The notes beneath the pieces are model-generated. The model was not told the origin of the DNA, searched no databases, and was given only the letters and a program-made list of their open reading frames with translations. Shown piece by piece: positions 5,033 through 5,909 of a stretch of DNA of 5,909 nt. Position 1 is the first letter of the stretch, and every line of letters starts with the position of its first letter. The position numbers and the translations under genes were made by a program. Source of the stretch: Thioalkalivibrio sp. (GTDB taxonomy: Bacteria; Pseudomonadota; Gammaproteobacteria; Ectothiorhodospirales; Ectothiorhodospiraceae); NCBI GenBank assembly GCA_018224485.1, contig JAGTVE010000235.1, positions 1 through 5,909 of the forward strand. Direction: 5' to 3'.

Positions 5033-5909
5033 TCAGAACAGGAAGTAGCGCTGACCCATCGCGACCTCCGCGGCAGGTTCGCATGTCAGCAGTTCGCCAT
5101 CGGCACGCACCTCGTAGGTCTCCGGATCCACCTCGATATTCGGCATCCAGTCATTCAGCACCATGTGCTGCTTGCGCACCGAGCGGCAACCTCTCACGAC
5201 CACCGGGCGGTGGCTCAGCCCGAGGCACCCCGCCACGCCGGAGGCCAGCGCCGCCGCGGACATGAAGGTCACGGAAGTACTGCCAATCGCCCCGCCGTAG
5301 CTGCCGAACATCGGACGGTAGTGGACCGGCTGCGGCGTGGGGATCGACGCGTTGGGGTCGCCCATGGGAGCGGCCACGATCATCCCCCCCTTCACGATCA
5401 GGGCCGGCTTCACGCCGAAGAATGCCGGACTCCACAGGCACAGATCGGCCAGCTTGCCCGGCTCGATGCTGCCGACCTCGTGGGCGATGCCATGGGTCAG
5501 CGCCGGGTTGATGGTGTACTTGGCAATGTAGCGCCGCACCCGCAGGTTGTCCGCGCCCGGGTCGTCGCCCGGAAGCGTCCCACGCTGAACCTTCATCTTG
5601 TGGGCGGTCTGCCAGGTGCGCAGGATCACCTCGCCGACACGGCCCATGGCCTGGGAATCGGAGGCGATCATCGAGAAGGCGCCCATGTCGTGCAGGATGT
5701 CTTCGGCGGCGATGGTCTCCCGCCGGATCCGGGATTCCGCGAAGGCCACGTCCTCGGGGATCGCGGGATCCAGGTGGTGGCACACCATCAGCATGTCCAG
5801 GTGCTCATCCACGGTATTGACGGTGTAGGGACGGGTGGGGTTCGTGGACGAGGGCAGCACGTTGGATCGGCCGCAGGCCTTGATGATGTCCGGCGCGTGA
5901 CCGCCGCCC
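5033..5909 (-). CDS. ureC: Urease alpha (catalytic) subunit UreC, C-terminal part
   Basis: UreC carries the dinuclear nickel active site that hydrolyses urea to ammonia and carbamate. The reading frame is open through the right window edge, so the N-terminal half, including the carbamylated lysine and most nickel-ligand histidines, is outside. The 292 visible residues begin GGGHAPDIIKACG. Aligned to Klebsiella numbering (first Gly = 277), the flap Cys319 and catalytic His320 (MVCHHLDP), Arg336 (SRIRRE) and nickel ligand Asp360 (IASDSQAMGR) all fall exactly in place, with no gap. The rest is standard: TINPALTHGIAHEVGSIEPG, then LWSPAFFGVKP, ending AMGQRYFLF. The predicted total is 568 residues, against 567 in Klebsiella. 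A GTG at 5860 (VLPSSTNP) is internal and not a start. ureE follows after 5 bases. ureA and ureB should be upstream, to the right. Confidence 0.98.
   Translation of the reverse strand, partial: GGGHAPDIIKACGRSNVLPSSTNPTRPYTVNTVDEHLDMLMVCHHLDPAIPEDVAFAESRIRRETIAAEDILHDMGAFSMIASDSQAMGRVGEVILRTWQTAHKMKVQRGTLPGDDPGADNLRVRRYIAKYTINPALTHGIAHEVGSIEPGKLADLCLWSPAFFGVKPALIVKGGMIVAAPMGDPNASIPTPQPVHYRPMFGSYGGAIGSTSVTFMSAAALASGVAGCLGLSHRPVVVRGCRSVRKQHMVLNDWMPNIEVDPETYEVRADGELLTCEPAAEVAMGQRYFLF

Noticed and set aside
5028..5084. Upstream ATG at 5084 as the ureE start
   Set aside because: It would overlap the ureC end by over 50 bases and add residues foreign to UreE. MFRLDRRC at 5027 is the normal family N-terminus.
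5858..5860. GTG as the start of a 275-residue urease-like protein
   Set aside because: The frame continues upstream to the window edge with conserved UreC sequence (GGGHAPDIIKACG), so this GTG is an internal valine.

Overview
The window is a high-GC bacterial chromosomal segment carrying two halves of one nitrogen-scavenging module. The 3' end of a urea ABC-transporter operon (urtC partial, urtD, urtE) lies on the + strand. The distal part of a urease operon (ureC partial, ureE, ureF, ureG) lies on the - strand. The two gene sets converge. High GC, alanine/arginine-rich proteins and a nickel urease of the three-subunit type suggest a proteobacterium, most likely gammaproteobacterial. This is an inference from protein style only; no taxonomic marker is present.

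Layout: 1-885 urtC (5' end cut off by the window), 882-1712 urtD and 1709-2404 urtE form a tight operon with 4-base GTGA and ATGA overlaps. Positions 2405-2601 hold no gene but contain hairpins and a diverged 18-base direct repeat, resembling a small palindromic repetitive element and/or the barrier between the converging units. Positions 2602-2973 (-) encode a small protein with a Lys/Ala/Pro-rich, histone-H1-like N-terminal tail and a C-terminal segment I recognise as DUF2934-like. Positions 2974-3230 are noncoding, with a possible promoter and an inverted repeat. Positions 3231-3839 ureG, 3854-4582 ureF, 4551-5027 ureE and 5033-5909 ureC (N-terminal half outside the window) run leftward in the classical C-E-F-G order.

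Together, UrtC (permease) with UrtD and UrtE (ATPases) would import urea. UreC is the catalytic urease subunit. UreE, UreF and UreG deliver nickel and help carbamylate and metallate the active site. urtA/urtB should lie left of the window, and ureA/ureB (and probably ureD) to the right.

I see no rRNA, tRNA, CRISPR array, transposase or intact insertion sequence. The genes themselves are canonical. The less ordinary points are the H1-tailed protein beside the urease operon, the repeat-like intergenic DNA after urtE, and the out-of-frame overlap in which the DNA for UreE's His-rich tail also encodes the start of UreF. I did not find convincing evidence for an undescribed system.
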